Assembly (NCBI RefSeq): GCF_006265175.1
Contig: NZ_VDCQ01000042.1
Coordinates: 21,797-85,796 of the forward strand
Direction of reading: 5' to 3'
DNA from: Paenibacillus hemerocallicola
Lineage (GTDB): Bacteria; Bacillota; Bacilli; Paenibacillales; NBRC-103111
Length of the DNA stretch: 64,000 bases
Made by a program: the position numbers and the translations under genes. The notes under the pieces are model-generated. The model was not told the DNA's origin. It was given only the letters and a program-made list of their open reading frames with translations, and made no database searches. Below, piece by piece: positions 9,320-17,756 of this stretch; position 1 is the stretch's first letter; each line of letters opens with the position of its first letter.

Positions 9320-9615
9320 AGCCCGCGTGCCCATAAGCTGACCGTGCGCGGCCTTCTGCGGAAGCAGCTCGTCCCGTTCATCTGAATATCATCGGCGACC
9401 CTCCTTTATTCCTCCACGCGGTAAGCGGACGGCAAATACTTGCTCAGGAACGTCCCTGCGAATTGCTCGAACAGGCTGTTCAAGTTGTGCCCATCATGGA
9501 TATGCACTATAGTGAGAATAAAATCGGAAGCCGACCTTTGATGTGCGTAAATGTCGATCCATGCATGCAAAATGTCGCCTGCTATTCCGCGACCCGGAGA
9601 GGACGAACTCAAGTC

Positions 9616-10842
9616 ATGAATCCTTATCGAAAGCGGAGTTCGCTCCTCTTTGTCATAGCGATCGTATGGCTGGCCATTACCGGCTGCAAGCAGCATCAAG
9701 CGGTACAACCGCCGCAAACGGCGGAGGATAGTCGGCCTCCATCGGCATCGCCGGCACCGGAGCCTCCGCCTCCCGGCAAACAGCAAGACGCCGATCCAAG
9801 CCCAAGCTCCAACCCGGCCGCCCCAGAGGAGAAATCGTTCAAGGTCAAGCTGTCCGCGGTCGGGGACGTGCTCATCCACAGTTCCGTATACAAGGACGCG
9901 CAAACACCGGAAGGCTATGATTTCAAACCGATGTTCGAACCGGTCAAACGGTATATCGAAGATGCGGATATCGCGCTGGCCAACCAGGAGAGCATGATCG
10001 GCGGGGAGGAGCTCGGCCTGTCCGATTATCCGCGATTCAACGGACCTGCCGAGGTCGGAGATGCGTTGAAGGACGCCGGATTCGATGTCGTGAACTTGGC
10101 CAACAACCATACGCTCGACCGCGGCGAGCAAGCCGTACTGAATACGATCCGCCGTTATAAGGATCTCGGCATGGTGTATACGGGCGCTTATATGTCGGAC
10201 GACGACCGGAGACAGCTGCGAACGCTGGACAAAAATGGGATATCGTTCGCCTTCCTGTCCTATACGTATGGGACCAACGGGATTCCGGTGCCGGAAGGCA
10301 AAGAGTACCTGCTCAATATCATCGATTTGCCGAAAATCCGGAAAGAGGTCGCGGAAGCCCGCAAGCAGGCGGACGTTGTCGTCGTCAGCTTCCATTTCGG
10401 GCAGGAATACGCCGATATGCCGAACGACGAGCAGAAAGAAGTCGCCCGTGCGGCCGCGGAAGCGGGGGCGGCGGTCGTCATCGGGCATCATCCGCACGTG
10501 CTGCAGCCGGCGGAGTGGATCGGGACGGCTGACGGCCGCCAAGCTTTTGTCGTCTACTCGCTCGGCAATTTTATAGCCGCGCAGGAAGGCGATCGCAAAA
10601 GAATCGGCGGCATTATTCAACTGGAGGTAGAGAAGACGGTGAAGGGCGACGACATTCGCATTCAGGTGAAGCGGCCCTCCTTTATTCCGACTTGGATTCA
10701 TAGGGTCAACTGGCGGAAGTACAAAGTCGAGCCTTTGCGGACGGTAGAGGAAAGCCAGCTTCCCCATGCGGGAGCGGCATGGCGGGAGATCGCCGACCAT
10801 ATGAAGCAATGGATGCCCGAGCTGGACTTTCCCGCGAGTTGA
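9616..10842 (+). CDS. CapA-family poly-gamma-glutamate/capsule lipoprotein
   Basis: 408 residues. The N-terminus is a lipoprotein signal (LLFVIAIVWLAITGC) followed by a Pro/Ser-rich linker of about 50 residues and a PGA_cap/CapA metallophosphatase-like domain: LSAVGDVLIHSS, NQESMIGG, NLANNHTLDRG, FHFGQEYA, GHHPHVLQP and YSLGNFI. The family includes B. subtilis CapA/YwtB, needed for poly-gamma-glutamate export, but many members are uncharacterised. No capB/capC partners are nearby. The ATG at 9616 begins the signal peptide; longer in-frame starts add 51 unconserved residues. Confidence 0.87.
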   Translation: MNPYRKRSSLLFVIAIVWLAITGCKQHQAVQPPQTAEDSRPPSASPAPEPPPPGKQQDADPSPSSNPAAPEEKSFKVKLSAVGDVLIHSSVYKDAQTPEGYDFKPMFEPVKRYIEDADIALANQESMIGGEELGLSDYPRFNGPAEVGDALKDAGFDVVNLANNHTLDRGEQAVLNTIRRYKDLGMVYTGAYMSDDDRRQLRTLDKNGISFAFLSYTYGTNGIPVPEGKEYLLNIIDLPKIRKEVAEARKQADVVVVSFHFGQEYADMPNDEQKEVARAAAEAGAAVVIGHHPHVLQPAEWIGTADGRQAFVVYSLGNFIAAQEGDRKRIGGIIQLEVEKTVKGDDIRIQVKRPSFIPTWIHRVNWRKYKVEPLRTVEESQLPHAGAAWREIADHMKQWMPELDFPAS

Positions 10843-10967
10843 ATAAAGACGGAAGGCTCGTTGCAAATCCGGTAAGCATTTCATGGGCTGCAGGCCGCGA
10901 AACCTTCACCTTGCACCAACGTATTTACATGAGATGGAAAAAATACATACGCAAGGAAGTGGATCGA

Positions 10968-11135
10968 ATGGGCTTCAGCACCTCCTCCGTACTGGTAACG
11001 CCTATTTTCTTTTTGTACCTGGCTTTCATCGCCCTCGGCTTTTATTGCTTGATTCTGTTCGTCCGCCTGGCCCACAGAGGGATTAAAGCTCTGGACCTGT
11101 ATATTCAAGCGAAGAATCGGCAAGATCGATATTAG
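10968..11135 (+). CDS. Small single-span membrane protein
   Basis: 55 residues beginning MGFSTSSVLV, with one strong hydrophobic segment (FFLYLAFIALGFYCLILFV) and a basic tail ending NRQDRY. AAGGAAG precedes the ATG at 10968 at normal spacing. The same frame is open far upstream across the end of the CapA-like gene, but those residues look like shadow. I do not recognise the family; the form resembles small regulators or subunits of membrane complexes. Confidence 0.6.
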   Translation: MGFSTSSVLVTPIFFLYLAFIALGFYCLILFVRLAHRGIKALDLYIQAKNRQDRY

Positions 11136-11210
11136 CCCGGCATTCCTGAATATATGGCCGCAGGTTCGGCATCCCCAATCGCGGCAGGCGTTTTTCCGGT
11201 CTTGGCGAAG

Positions 11211-11282
11211 GGGCTTCGGGGCTTCGGGGCTTCGGGGCTTCGGGGCTTCGGGGCTTCGGGGCTTCGGGGCTTCGGAGCTTCG
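11211..11282. repeat. Tandem array of the 8-bp unit GGGCTTCG
   Basis: Eight perfect copies of GGGCTTCG in a row and a ninth with one change (GAGCTTCG), then degenerate units such as GGGGCTTAG up to about 11330. The array lies in the intergenic gap after the small membrane gene. Because 8 is not a multiple of 3, copy-number slippage would shift any frame crossing it, but no gene crosses it. Confidence 0.95.
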
Positions 11283-11381
11283 GGGCGCTTAGGGGCTTAG
11301 TGGCTATCGGGGCGCGCGCGGCTTTGGGGCTCTCTTGAGCTCCGGAGCTCCCATAAGATGCGGCAGCCGGCGCATCCGACC

Positions 11382-11575
11382 AATAGCGGAACGCAGTTCT
11401 TCTATTGGCTGGATTTCCTTTTATTTACCGGAAATAAAGGAACCGTTTTCCGCTATTGTCTCGGCCCGAGGGTAAGCTTGCTCTATATGAGCCGGATAAC
11501 GGAACAGAGTTCCTTTAATGTTCTCGCGGACTTCATTTTCATGCGAATAACGTACTTCTTTTCCGCTATTCCCCA
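11382..11575. repeat. Cluster of ~25-bp palindromic words (AATAGCGGAAC type)
   Basis: Four spaced imperfect inverted-repeat words share the form ATARMGGAAC-spacer-TTCCGCTATT; the first begins AATAGCGGAAC at 11382, later ones include AATAAAGGAACC...TTCCGCTATT and GATAACGGAAC...TTCC. The same word type fills the longer elements at 17.3, 27.2, 34.7 and 50.2 kb. No gene is seen in 11136-11740 besides this and the 8-bp array. Confidence 0.7.
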
Positions 11576-11740
11576 TATCTGCGGCACTTTTCCTGCAACA
11601 GCCCCGATTCATCCATTCGACCGATCTTTCCCTTATTCCTCGGCCAATCGATTTGCACTTGAAATATATTGCAGGACTAGGTCAAATCCGGTATTGTAAA
11701 CATATTGTGAAGAAGCAGAGATTAGAGGGGGATAAGGGGC

Positions 11741-12685
11741 TTGACTGCAAGAACCGGATATATGACGTTTTTGGTCGCGGCCGCCGCGGCTATTATTTTT
11801 GCGATTACGCGGGTGGAGAACTGGGGAATTTTATGCCTGCTCGTGCTGGCGTTGGCGCTGATCGGCGCGGGGAAAGACGCCAAGGCGATATCGTGGGGAC
11901 AGTTCATGCCGCTCGGGATCGTCGTGCTGTTCGTTTTTTTCCTCATCTATCATTATGCCAATCCGATGTGGCACCGGGTTGTCGGCTACCAGACGGCCAA
12001 TCTCCGCCACATCTTTCAATGGAACGACATCTTCAATTCGATTCCGTTCAATGATGCCCGCTACTTCCGCTTTTGGCAGCCGGACTGGCTGACGACTTAT
12101 TTCCAATGGGTATACAATTACGGGTTTGCGCTTTCGTATTGGATATGCGTCATCCGCGCCTTCTTTACGAAGGATGTGCAGAAGTTCGGTCGCTACTCGC
12201 TTGCCGGATATTTGCTGCAGGTGCCGCTCATCCTGCCGTTTTACAACCTCGTCCTGCTGCAAGAGGTATGGTTTGTGCAGGGGACCCCGGATTTGCTGGA
12301 ACGGGCACTGACTCCCGAGCAGCAATTTTCCACGACGATGAATTGCTTCCCGAGCATGCATACGTCGATCGCCTTCGCCGCCTTCCTTCTCGCCATGCGA
12401 GAGAAAAGCGCCTGGTACCGCTGGTGGATCGGCACATACTGCATTTCCATCATCGTCTCCACCATGTATTTGAAAATCCATTGGATCATCGACGTGTTCG
12501 CGGGCATGGCTTTCGCTTACGGTTGCGTCAAGCTGGCCGACTGGATCGTGGGCACCCGGCTGTACGCCTCGTTTACCGCATGGTTCGAAGGACTGGGCGG
12601 ACGATTGCAGGAACGGTTCATGACGCCAAAGGCGCCGCAGGCGGCAAAGCCCGTCCAATCGGATCAAAGCACGCTGCACGGCTAA
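11741..12685 (+). CDS. PAP2-superfamily membrane phosphatase / Aur1-like lipid enzyme
   Basis: 314 residues with about six transmembrane segments and the PAP2 phosphatase signatures: PSMH at 204-207 (within NCFPSMHTSI) and H247/D251 in KIHWIIDVFAG. This arrangement fits phosphatidate/undecaprenyl-diphosphate phosphatases and the Aur1-like inositol-phospholipid group; the specific substrate cannot be told. Start is TTG at 11741 with GAGGGGG upstream; an ATG at 11762 is the alternative. The gene stands alone and ends at a terminator. Confidence 0.85.
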   Translation: MTARTGYMTFLVAAAAAIIFAITRVENWGILCLLVLALALIGAGKDAKAISWGQFMPLGIVVLFVFFLIYHYANPMWHRVVGYQTANLRHIFQWNDIFNSIPFNDARYFRFWQPDWLTTYFQWVYNYGFALSYWICVIRAFFTKDVQKFGRYSLAGYLLQVPLILPFYNLVLLQEVWFVQGTPDLLERALTPEQQFSTTMNCFPSMHTSIAFAAFLLAMREKSAWYRWWIGTYCISIIVSTMYLKIHWIIDVFAGMAFAYGCVKLADWIVGTRLYASFTAWFEGLGGRLQERFMTPKAPQAAKPVQSDQSTLHG

Positions 12686-12690
12686 TGGCG

Positions 12691-12725
12691 GCCGCCCTCC
12701 CTAATCGGAGAAGGCGGCTTTTTCG
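12691..12725 (+). terminator. Rho-independent terminator after PAP2 gene
   Basis: GCCGCC and GGCGGC arms separated by 16 bases are followed by TTTTT on the plus strand, six bases after the stop codon. It separates the gene from the convergent oxidoreductase. Confidence 0.75.
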
Positions 12726-12746
12726 TTTCTTCAAGTCCGAATGCCA

Positions 12747-13715
12747 TCAGAGCCTGACCGGACGACCTTCCTCCGCGGAGATGTTGGCCGCCGCCGTTAC
12801 TTCGAACGAACGGAAAGCATCGGCATAGTCCGACCGTATCCGGGACGTATCCCCAGTTCGCACCGCATGCAGGAAAGCGGCGTTTTCCAGCACATAAGGG
12901 TCGGTTCCGTTCCGGTATTCGGTCGTACGATCCCGGCCGATCGCCTTCAATCCGGCGGAGCGGATCTCCAGCACGCCGGAGCTCGTATACAAATCCAACC
13001 CCGTATGATGCCCTCTCGGCAGCATGCACGTATTGGAAATCGTCGCGACGATGCCGCCGGCAAGCTTCATCGTGACCGAACCGACATCGGCCACGTCCGC
13101 TCCTTCATAAGATTCGTGAACGATACGCCGGCCGAACGCCGCATATACTTCCTCTACTTCGCCGCATAAATACCGGACCAGATCGACGAGATGCGTCGAC
13201 TGCTCCACGAATTGCCCGCCGGACCCTTCCCGCCGTCTCCACCACGGCGTCGACGGCATACCTCCCATCCAATAGCCCAATGCCAAGCCGGTCGTGGCAT
13301 TTTGCTGCAGCTCGCGGGCTTTCGCCACGGAATCGAGATACCGCCAATTGTATCCGACTGCCGTAACGAGCCGTTGCCCGGCCACCTTGTCCCGTACCGC
13401 CGCAATCGTCTCGGTTTTGATGGCAAGCGGCTTCTCGACGAAAAAAGGAATGCCGCGTTCGGCCAAGCTCATCTCGATCTCCCCGTGCGCCATCGGCGGA
13501 ACGCATATGTAGACGGCGTCCGGCTTGCATTCGTCCAGCATCTGCTCCGTATTGCCATAAGCCTTCGCATCCGGCCATTGTATCGCCGACCGCTCTGCGC
13601 TTTCCAACGTTCTGCCGCAAATGGCGGCAGTCGTTACGCCTTCCATCTGCGATACGATGCGCTGATGTTTCTCGGCGAATTTGCCCGTTCCGACAAAACC
13701 TATACGAAGTTCCAT
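12747..13715 (-). CDS. Gfo/Idh/MocA-family oxidoreductase
   Basis: 322 residues with an N-terminal Rossmann fold (IGFVGTGKFAEKH) and the family's catalytic strand FVEKPLAIK, where the lysine takes part in catalysis. The C-terminal domain carries EQSTHLVDLVRYL with the expected histidine. Members oxidise or reduce sugars, inositols or their derivatives with NAD(P). ATG at 13715 is preceded by GGGAGGG. It is a single-gene unit; two A+T-rich direct repeats lie just upstream. The second Gfo/Idh/MocA gene at 32.9 kb is a different subfamily. Confidence 0.9.
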   Translation of the reverse strand: MELRIGFVGTGKFAEKHQRIVSQMEGVTTAAICGRTLESAERSAIQWPDAKAYGNTEQMLDECKPDAVYICVPPMAHGEIEMSLAERGIPFFVEKPLAIKTETIAAVRDKVAGQRLVTAVGYNWRYLDSVAKARELQQNATTGLALGYWMGGMPSTPWWRRREGSGGQFVEQSTHLVDLVRYLCGEVEEVYAAFGRRIVHESYEGADVADVGSVTMKLAGGIVATISNTCMLPRGHHTGLDLYTSSGVLEIRSAGLKAIGRDRTTEYRNGTDPYVLENAAFLHAVRTGDTSRIRSDYADAFRSFEVTAAANISAEEGRPVRL

Positions 13716-13740
13716 AGAGCCCTCCCGGTTTTAAGGCTAT

Positions 13741-13780
13741 ATATTGTTCTGTATTAAAGAATATCGTTCTATATTAGAAT
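13741..13780. promoter_or_regulatory. Two 20-bp direct repeats, likely operator pair
   Basis: Two adjacent 20-bp blocks beginning ATATTGTTCTGTATTA and ATATCGTTCTATATTA agree at 15 of 20 positions, exactly two helical turns apart, 26 bp upstream of the oxidoreductase start. Each contains a small inverted repeat (TTCTATATTAGAA in the second). They probably bind a dimeric repressor or activator of that gene. Confidence 0.45.
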
Positions 13781-14096
13781 ACACTTCCTAAATGTCCCAT
13801 CAATGAAAGTTTTGGCGAATGAAGGGGACAAAACCGTCGAAGACTTGCGGTGACCGGATTCATGCGGGAGAGCTCCCCCGTATTCTTACTACACGACTCT
13901 AATTTTTTCTTTGGCTCAAAAAACGACCCGCCCCTCGTAAATCGGCACAAGACTTTAGGCAAAACGCCCCCTCCCCGCATCTGCAAGTTCAAGCCGCAAG
14001 CCCCGAGGCAAGCGGTTTTTCCATTTGCATTTGATTTTCTTGTCAATAATCGTATCATAGAGAGAGGTAAAATTGGGTAACGGAGGACACGTTCAT
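13781..14096. other. Intergenic region with no gene seen
   Basis: This stretch separates the divergent oxidoreductase and glycosyltransferase operons. Short open frames lack ribosome sites. Apart from the GGAGGA ribosome site of the glycosyltransferase at its right end, nothing definite is visible. Confidence 0.6.
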
Positions 14097-15137
14097 ATGC
14101 ACACGCAAGGGGCTTTACCCGTACTAGGCATCGTCGTACCTTGCTATAACGAGGAAGAAGTACTGCCCGAAACGATCGTACGTCTGACGCGCGTGCTCGA
14201 TCGGCTTGTCGGGGAACGGCTGGCGTCCCCCGGCAGCTTCATGCTGTTCGTCGATGACGGGAGCCGGGACAAGACGTGGGAGCTGATCGAGAGCTTCCGT
14301 CATTCGAATCCGCGGGTCGCCGGTCTGAAGCTGGCCCGTAATGCGGGACACCAGAGCGCCCTGCTGGCAGGGCTGAACCGCGCCCGTCTGACGGCGGATT
14401 GCGCGGTATCGATCGACGCCGATTTGCAGGACGATCCGGATGCGATTCTCGAATTTATGGCCAAATATCACGAAGGCTACGATATTGTATACGGCATCCG
14501 GCAAAGCCGGACGACCGACACCGCGTTCAAACGCGGAACGGCGCAGTCGTTCTACAAGCTGATGAGCAAGCTCGGAGCCAAAATCGAATACAACCACGCA
14601 GACTATCGGCTCATGAGCCGTCGCGCGCTCGAGCAGCTTGACCGGTTCAAGGAGGTCAACCTGTTTCTGCGGGGCATCGTGCCGATGATCGGCTTCAAGA
14701 GCACCCGTGTATATTATGACCGGCACGAACGTTTCGCGGGGGAGTCGAAGTATCCGCTGAAGAAAATGCTTTCGTTCGCCTGGGACGGCATTACCGCATT
14801 GAGCGTGACGCCGATCCGGTTCGTCACCTTGGCCGGCTTCCTCCTGTTCGTGGTCAGTCTGGTCGCGGCGCTGTACGCGATCGTCCAGAAGCTGGCCGGC
14901 AATACCGTTTCCGGCTGGACTTCGCTTATGCTCTCGATCTGGTTTGTCGGCGGCATTCAGTTGATCAGCCTCGGGCTTATCGGTGAATATATAGGAAAGA
15001 TTTACAAGGAAGTAAAGCGTCGTCCGCTGTACATCGTGGAAACCGATCTTGCCGCGCAATCCGAAGCTCCCGGCGGGACAAAACCGGATGCATCCGATAA
15101 AGCCGTCGCCAAGGCGGCGCAGGAGACGCTGCGATGA
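14097..15137 (+). CDS. Family 2 glycosyltransferase, polyprenyl-phosphate type (GtrB/DPM1-like)
   Basis: 346 residues: GT2 catalytic domain with GIVVPCYNEEEVLPET, VDDGSRDKTWE and the metal-binding SIDADLQDDPD, followed by two C-terminal membrane helices. Such enzymes load a sugar onto undecaprenyl phosphate on the inner face of the membrane. The ATG at 14097 is chosen because GGAGGA lies nine bases upstream; a TTG 24 bases earlier would place the ribosome site inside the gene. It heads a three-gene operon with overlapping stop/start codons to GtrA and a large membrane protein. Confidence 0.92.
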   Translation: MHTQGALPVLGIVVPCYNEEEVLPETIVRLTRVLDRLVGERLASPGSFMLFVDDGSRDKTWELIESFRHSNPRVAGLKLARNAGHQSALLAGLNRARLTADCAVSIDADLQDDPDAILEFMAKYHEGYDIVYGIRQSRTTDTAFKRGTAQSFYKLMSKLGAKIEYNHADYRLMSRRALEQLDRFKEVNLFLRGIVPMIGFKSTRVYYDRHERFAGESKYPLKKMLSFAWDGITALSVTPIRFVTLAGFLLFVVSLVAALYAIVQKLAGNTVSGWTSLMLSIWFVGGIQLISLGLIGEYIGKIYKEVKRRPLYIVETDLAAQSEAPGGTKPDASDKAVAKAAQETLR

Positions 15138-15604
15138 GACTTCTGCTCGCTGCCAAGCTGCCGGCAATACTTACCGGCTCATTCCTTCGATTTCTGCTGG
15201 TGGGAGTATTCAATACGATAGTCGGGCTGTCCATCATGGCCTTTCTGCTGCACGTCGCCGGAATCGGCTACTGGGCCTCCACTTTTCTGGGCAATGCGGT
15301 AGGCGCGCTGGTCAGTTATATGCTGAACAAACGGTTCACGTTCCGTTCCAAAGCGAAGGTAGCCGGCAGCTTATGGAAGTTTCTTCTCGTCACCTTGGTT
15401 TGCTACGGCTTGTCTTACGGGATCGGCTTATACGGCGGCCTGCTGATCGCGGCCGTTCTGCCCTGGTTTCCCGACAACCGCGTGCATGACGCGGCGACTT
15501 TGCTCGGAACGGGCCTGTACACGATAACCAACTATTTGGGACATAAATATTTCAGCTTTCGGACGGAGCCTTCCGTTCGGAGTCAGGCGGGTGAGTCCTC
15601 TTGA
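15134..15604 (+). CDS. GtrA-family membrane protein (putative polyprenyl-phosphate-sugar flippase)
   Basis: 156 residues with four predicted membrane helices and GtrA hallmarks: FLRFLLVGVFNTIVGL at the start, SYMLNKRFTFRS, and the closing NYLGHKYFSFR. GtrA proteins are thought to flip or help flip the lipid-linked sugar made by the preceding GT2 enzyme. Its ATG overlaps the glycosyltransferase stop by four bases, and its own stop overlaps the next gene's TTG, so the three are translated together. Confidence 0.92.
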   Translation: MRLLLAAKLPAILTGSFLRFLLVGVFNTIVGLSIMAFLLHVAGIGYWASTFLGNAVGALVSYMLNKRFTFRSKAKVAGSLWKFLLVTLVCYGLSYGIGLYGGLLIAAVLPWFPDNRVHDAATLLGTGLYTITNYLGHKYFSFRTEPSVRSQAGESS

Positions 15605-17052
15605 GAAGAATACCAGGCTTTACCTTCTGGACGATGGCCGCAGCGTTGGTCGTCATGGTGTACGTGCTGTTCGTGAGACCGATCGTCGGCATCGCCGACA
15701 ACGGCGACTTTTTGCGCATCATGGCCTCGTCCGGTCTGGACTACCTGGATCCAAATCTCTCCTACGAAGATAAATATTTCGGCAACTTTATACGCGAGTT
15801 CAAGCTGACCTCGCTAGGGATCGGCGGTTACGCCTCGACGCAGGTGCCGCTCGTCATTATCGCCACTTGGCTGAACAAGCTGGCCCACAGCAGAGAAGTA
15901 TTCGACATGCGCTTCATGGCCGTCGTGTACGGGCTGCTGCTGCTCGCCGCTTTCTGGGCCGCCACCCGTTACCACCGGACGCTTCCGCTCGCCAGCCGGA
16001 TTGCGCTCGGGCTGCTGCTCGTGTTCGTATTTGCCGATGTGGGGTATATCGGCTATTTCAATTCGCTGTTCGGCGAGCCGGTGTCGCTCGTGTTTCTGCT
16101 GCTGACCGTCGCTCTGGCGCTCGCCGCAGCTACCCGGGACAGGCCGTCGCGCAAGCTGCTTATCGCCTTCTTTATATGCGCGATCTTTTTGACCGGCTCG
16201 AAGGTGCAGAACGCTCCCGTCGGCATCCTGATCGCCCTGCTCGGCTTGCGTTTTCTGCGGCTTCGCGGCGATTCGGCTTGGCGCAGGACGGTGATCGGCT
16301 TCTCCGCTTTTCTGGCGTTGGGCTCGCTGGCCATGTACCTGTTCGCTCCCAAGCAGCTCAAAGAGATCAATATGTATCAAACCGTATTTTACGGCGTAGT
16401 GAAGGATTCGCCCACCCCGGAGGAAGACTTGGAAGAGCTCGGCGTATCGAAAGAGCTTGCGGTTCTGGCCGGCACAAACTTCTTCACCCCGGACACGCCG
16501 ATTCCGCAGCGCGATCCGCGGATGTACGACCTGTTCTACGACCATATGAGCCACGGCAAAATAGCGCTGTTTTACTTGAAGCACCCCGGTCGGTTTTTCG
16601 GGAAGCTCGAAATAGCGGCCGAGAACGGGATGACGATCCGCCCGTACTACTTGGGCACCTACGAGAAAAGCGAAGGAATGCCGAGAGGCGCCGTCTCGAA
16701 CAAATTCGGCTTATGGAGCGAATGGAAGCGGACTTTGCTGCCGAATACGCTCTGGTTCCTTCTCCCGTTCAGTCTGCTGTACTATTTCGTTCTGTGGATG
16801 GAGTGGCGGAATGCCTCGTCGCTCGGGGGACGAATCTATGCGGAGACGTTCGCCCTCGTCGGGCTGATCGGCATCGTGTCGTTTCTTATCCCGGTCATCG
16901 GGGATGGGGAGGCCGATTTGAGCAAGCATCTGTTCCTGTTCAACGTCTGCTTCGACCTGATGTTCGTCGCCAGCGTGCTCTGGATCGTGCATAAGGCGGC
17001 GGTCGCTTTGGGCGGTCGACCCTCTTATGTCCGGTACGACTCGTGGCGGTAG
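15601..17052 (+). CDS. Multi-spanning membrane glycosyltransferase, WsfD-like
   Basis: 483 residues with about ten hydrophobic segments. The N-terminal loop PIVGIADNGDFLRIM, with an acidic pair just outside the first helix, is typical of GT-C type transferases that use polyprenyl-phosphate sugars outside the membrane. I recall this layout in proteins annotated as glycan-biosynthesis hexose transferase WsfD in S-layer glycosylation clusters, which is moderate support only. The TTG start overlaps the GtrA stop; GGGTGAG lies upstream. Together the operon would decorate a surface glycan with one sugar. A strong terminator follows after about 200 bp. Confidence 0.75.
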   Translation: MRRIPGFTFWTMAAALVVMVYVLFVRPIVGIADNGDFLRIMASSGLDYLDPNLSYEDKYFGNFIREFKLTSLGIGGYASTQVPLVIIATWLNKLAHSREVFDMRFMAVVYGLLLLAAFWAATRYHRTLPLASRIALGLLLVFVFADVGYIGYFNSLFGEPVSLVFLLLTVALALAAATRDRPSRKLLIAFFICAIFLTGSKVQNAPVGILIALLGLRFLRLRGDSAWRRTVIGFSAFLALGSLAMYLFAPKQLKEINMYQTVFYGVVKDSPTPEEDLEELGVSKELAVLAGTNFFTPDTPIPQRDPRMYDLFYDHMSHGKIALFYLKHPGRFFGKLEIAAENGMTIRPYYLGTYEKSEGMPRGAVSNKFGLWSEWKRTLLPNTLWFLLPFSLLYYFVLWMEWRNASSLGGRIYAETFALVGLIGIVSFLIPVIGDGEADLSKHLFLFNVCFDLMFVASVLWIVHKAAVALGGRPSYVRYDSWR

Positions 17053-17248
17053 GGAGTAGCCGTCCAACAGCCTTCTTTAGGGAGGCATCCGCTGACTGAG
17101 CGCTTGGATCGTATGATTCGCGCCTCGAGACGACAGCTCAGCGGTCCGGCATACATTTGTATGCGAGGCCAAGGGTATGGCCGGCGGATTTACGGAACTA
17201 GCTGCCGCGGCCGACAAGCCATGGGAATCAGAAACCTGGTCGGTAGAC

Positions 17249-17290
17249 CAAAAAACATCCAAGCCTCACGTGAGGTATTGGATGTTTTTT
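17249..17290. terminator. Long bidirectional terminator
   Basis: Arms AAAAAACATCCAA and TTGGATGTTTTTT enclose an inner perfect palindrome CCTCACGTGAGG. T runs exist in both directions, so it can end the glycan operon as well as any leftward transcript. Confidence 0.85.
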
Positions 17291-17301
17291 GTATTGCGGC
17301 A

Positions 17302-17640
17302 TAATCCGCATACAACTTGGAGGCGTTTCGGTCGGCGTGAGTATGACGTTGCTCGCTAATAGAAGAGCTGTATTCCGCTATTGCCCCAAATTCCGGTAAA
17401 TTCTGGACGATAACGGAACAGGCCTCCGCTATTCCGATATTCGGGGTGAAAATGGATAGTGAACTACGGATTAGCGGAACGTTTTTCCGTTATATTGCTA
17501 TCGACACAAGAACTCGGCCCCATAACGTACGCCGGTTCCGCTATTTCATGGATTCGCGGTCCCCAATCCCCGGAAAAACAGCCAGTCTTCACCGATTACG
17601 CGGTACATGCGTTTCAGCACGCGATTGAGGTTCTCGCAGT
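17302..17640 (+). repeat. Dispersed ~340-bp repeat, copy A
   Basis: Begins with the end sequence TAATCCGCATACAA and holds three GGAAC/TTCCG palindromic words, the conserved segment GGGGTGAAAATGGAT, and a distal CATAACGTACGCC...GGTTCCGCTATTT block. Order and spacing match copies B, C and D. Its right end is degenerate. It lies between the terminator after the glycan operon and the end of the convergent MFS gene. No gene is seen in 17053-17756. Confidence 0.7.
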
Positions 17641-17756
17641 TTGTGGCGGACGGCCTCCCGACCGGAGCTGTCGCAGTTTTCTTGCGGACGGTTTCCCGGT
17701 CCAAGCGGCGGCTCAAAACCTCAATCTCCGGGACAACCCCATGGCAATCGCGCAAG

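Noticed and set aside
9406..10884. 492-codon minus-strand frame opposite the CapA-like gene
   Set aside because: Shadow of a gene with conserved CapA motifs.
11211..11282. Tandem repeats considered as a CRISPR array
   Set aside because: Units are 8 bp without spacers, and no cas genes are present.
17446..17628. Short similar open frames (about 60 codons) inside the dispersed repeat copies considered as a small protein family
   Set aside because: The similarity follows the DNA repeat rather than codon positions, frames differ in length and ends, and no ribosome sites precede them.
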